Shown: positions 6,615-7,355 of the stretch, piece after piece
Numbering within the stretch: position 1 is the stretch's first letter
How the letters are laid out: each line of letters opens with the position of its first letter
Origin: Clostridia bacterium
Lineage (GTDB): Bacteria; Bacillota; Clostridia; Oscillospirales; Acutalibacteraceae
Direction: 5' to 3'
NCBI GenBank assembly: GCA_017519685.1
Contig: JAFWRV010000173.1
Span: forward strand, 1 to 7,355
Length of the DNA: 7,355 nucleotides
Made by a program: the position numbers and the translations under genes
The notes under the pieces: generated by a model
Seen by the model: the letters and a program-made list of their open reading frames with translations, nothing else
Told to the model about the DNA's origin: nothing
Databases searched by the model: none

Positions 6615-6854
6615 ATGTTAATGTTTTTACAGAATAACCTCGGCACAATAGCAGCAGCGGCCGCTGTTGTATTCATTGTGTTCCTTTCAATCAGGAGAAT
6701 GGTTCTCGATAAAAAGGCGGGCATAGGCATCTGCGGTCAGAAATGCGCGAACTGCGCAAACGCCGGTCACTGTGAGACTCAGTCTCAGACCGCGGAATCC
6801 TGCGGCGGTGTCTGCTCGGAATGCAAATACAGCGCTTCCTGTCACAAACAGTAA
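6615..6854 (+). CDS. FeoB-associated Cys-rich membrane protein with a duplicated Cys4 motif
   Basis: 79 residues: one N-terminal TM helix (about 9-27), a basic RR/KK flank pointing to a cytosolic C-terminus, then eight cysteines. These form two identical-spacing units, C40-x3-C44-x2-C47-x5-C53 and C63-x3-C67-x2-C70-x5-C76. It fits the small Cys-rich membrane proteins encoded just after feoB in many Firmicutes, proposed as FeoC-like partners; their biochemistry is poorly known. The usual members, as I recall them, carry a single cluster of cysteines, so the doubling is notable. AAGGCGG (6604-6610) is 4 bases before ATG 6615 and 10 bases before the in-frame ATG at 6621, so either could start the protein (MLM...). 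It is 33 bases after feoB with no terminator between. A role in Fe or Fe-S/redox handling at FeoB's inner face is inference. Confidence 0.9.
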   Translation: MLMFLQNNLGTIAAAAAVVFIVFLSIRRMVLDKKAGIGICGQKCANCANAGHCETQSQTAESCGGVCSECKYSASCHKQ

Positions 6855-6855
6855 T

Positions 6856-7104
6856 ATGGTTAAAATAAAAGTCAGGATTGACGGAATGATGTGCGGCATG
6901 TGCGAAGCGCACATCAACGATACAATCCGCAGAAATTTCAATGTCAGGAAAGTTTCCTCCTCTCATAAAAAAGGCGTCACGGAAATAATCAGCGAAAACG
7001 ATATCCCTGCCGCCGAACTCAGAAAAGCGATTGAGGAAACGGGCTATAAATTCATAAGCTCCGAAACATCACCCTTTGAGAAAAAACGTCTTTTCGGACA
7101 TTGA
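6856..7104 (+). CDS. Heavy-metal-associated (HMA) domain protein, CopZ-like metallochaperone fold
   Basis: 82 residues, starting at the ATG one base after the previous stop; no separate Shine-Dalgarno is visible, so translation is probably coupled. The frame stays open upstream to 6772, but that part overlaps the Cys-rich gene and has no domain character. The first strand VKIKVRIDG leads into GMMCGMCEAHI (10-20), the HMA metal-binding loop with C13 and C16. The rest follows the ferredoxin-like beta-alpha-beta-beta-alpha-beta plan and ends with ETGYKFISS, where the GY matches the conserved Tyr loop of bacterial copper chaperones. Family members bind Cu(I), Zn(II) or related ions through the CxxC. 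A place at the end of a feo operon suggests a role linked to iron import, or in keeping other thiophilic metals away from it; the metal is unknown. A perfect hairpin follows 8 bases after the stop. Confidence 0.92.
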   Translation: MVKIKVRIDGMMCGMCEAHINDTIRRNFNVRKVSSSHKKGVTEIISENDIPAAELRKAIEETGYKFISSETSPFEKKRLFGH

Positions 7105-7112
7105 CAAACATT

Positions 7113-7140
7113 AATCCCTCCCGATCCCGGGAGGGATTTT
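7113..7140 (+). terminator. Terminator of the feo operon, possibly bidirectional
   Basis: A perfect 10-bp stem, AATCCCTCCC (7113-7122) with GGGAGGGATT (7129-7138), has a 6-base loop and is followed by TT and then a broken T-rich run (GCTTATTTGT). The GC-rich stem is strong but the T-tract is short. It lies between the convergent feo operon and the ammonia-lyase gene, and the symmetric stem could also serve the minus strand, where the T-tract is likewise weak. Confidence 0.8.
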
Positions 7141-7160
7141 GCTTATTTGTACATAAATTC

Positions 7161-7355
7161 TTATTCAACCGGATATTTTCCGTTTTCGACAATATCGATA
7201 TAGTTTTCCCTGCATGTGTCGCCTTCGGTGCTGATACAGAGAATAACGGAATCGCTGCCGATGCCGAGCTGCTTTCTTATCTCCGGGCGGCGCGTGAGAA
7301 TGTCATACATCGCGCCGAATCCGGATGCTCCGCTTTCGCCCGAAACAATCACTGG
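7161..7355 (-). CDS. dpaL: 2,3-diaminopropionate ammonia-lyase, C-terminal fragment cut by window edge
   Basis: Only the last 64 codons are visible; the frame is open to the window edge (CCA at 7355-7353), and the GTG at 7352 is an internal Val, not a start. The segment VIVSGESGASGFGAMYDIL, the RKQLGIGSDSVILCISTEGDT region and the C-terminal YIDIVENG pattern fit the end of diaminopropionate ammonia-lyase (YgeX/DpaL). This is a fold-type-II PLP enzyme that splits 2,3-diaminopropionate into pyruvate and two ammonia. The STEGDT motif is characteristic of the family. Related fold-II enzymes (threonine dehydratase, threonine synthase) are less likely because of that motif. It converges on the feo operon and appears functionally unrelated to it. 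Confidence 0.82.
   Translation of the reverse strand, partial: PVIVSGESGASGFGAMYDILTRRPEIRKQLGIGSDSVILCISTEGDTCRENYIDIVENGKYPVE

Noticed and set aside
6772..6855. Upstream extension of the HMA reading frame (starting at 6772)
   Set aside because: It overlaps the Cys-rich gene in another frame, has no HMA character, and the ATG at 6856 starts exactly at the first HMA strand.
7350..7352. GTG at 7352 as the start of a short complete gene
   Set aside because: The frame stays open to the window edge and the sequence matches the C-terminus of a much longer enzyme, so the GTG is an internal valine.

Overview
The window reads as chromosomal DNA from an anaerobic Firmicute of the class Clostridia, probably a gut Oscillospirales/Ruminococcaceae-type organism. 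This is inferred from the clostridial-style FeoB and double FeoA set, the small Cys-rich FeoB-associated protein, strong GGAGG-type ribosome binding sites, sigma-A-like promoters and moderate GC with many AGA arginine codons. No sequence search was possible. I see no insertion sequence, integrase, tRNA, rRNA, CRISPR array or compositional break.

Layout. Bases 1-1005 (+) are the 3' four-fifths of glyA (serine hydroxymethyltransferase), closed by a clean terminator at 1033-1065. Converging on it from the right is a two-gene minus-strand operon. Its first gene (3269-1647) encodes an acidic-tail/zinc-ribbon/one-TM/TPR-like protein. Its second (1650-1081) encodes a multi-pass membrane protein that looks like a catalytically dead relative of site-2-protease-like metallopeptidases. 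The two overlap by ATGA. A 367-base divergent intergenic region (3270-3636) carries two candidate minus-strand promoters, a strong plus-strand promoter, a hairpin-like inverted repeat, and a palindrome just downstream of the plus-strand -10 that is a good candidate for an iron-responsive operator.

From 3637 to 7104 (+) runs a ferrous iron uptake operon: feoA, a second feoA, feoB, a Cys-rich single-TM FeoB-associated protein, and a heavy-metal-associated (HMA) domain protein whose start lies one base after the previous stop. A perfect 10-bp hairpin at 7113-7138 follows. FeoB is the GTP-gated Fe2+ permease and the FeoA proteins are small SH3-like partners. The Cys-rich protein and the HMA protein put ten thiols (two C-x3-C-x2-C-x5-C units and one CxxC) next to the transporter, which suggests metal hand-off or redox handling at the inner face of the membrane. 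FeoB also has a long acidic extracytoplasmic insert after TM1.

The right edge (7355-7161, -) is the C-terminus of a 2,3-diaminopropionate ammonia-lyase.

Most worth following up are the duplicated Cys4 unit, the HMA/Feo coupling, the acidic FeoB insert, and the zinc-ribbon-TPR plus degenerate-protease-like membrane pair. None can be called a new system from sequence alone.
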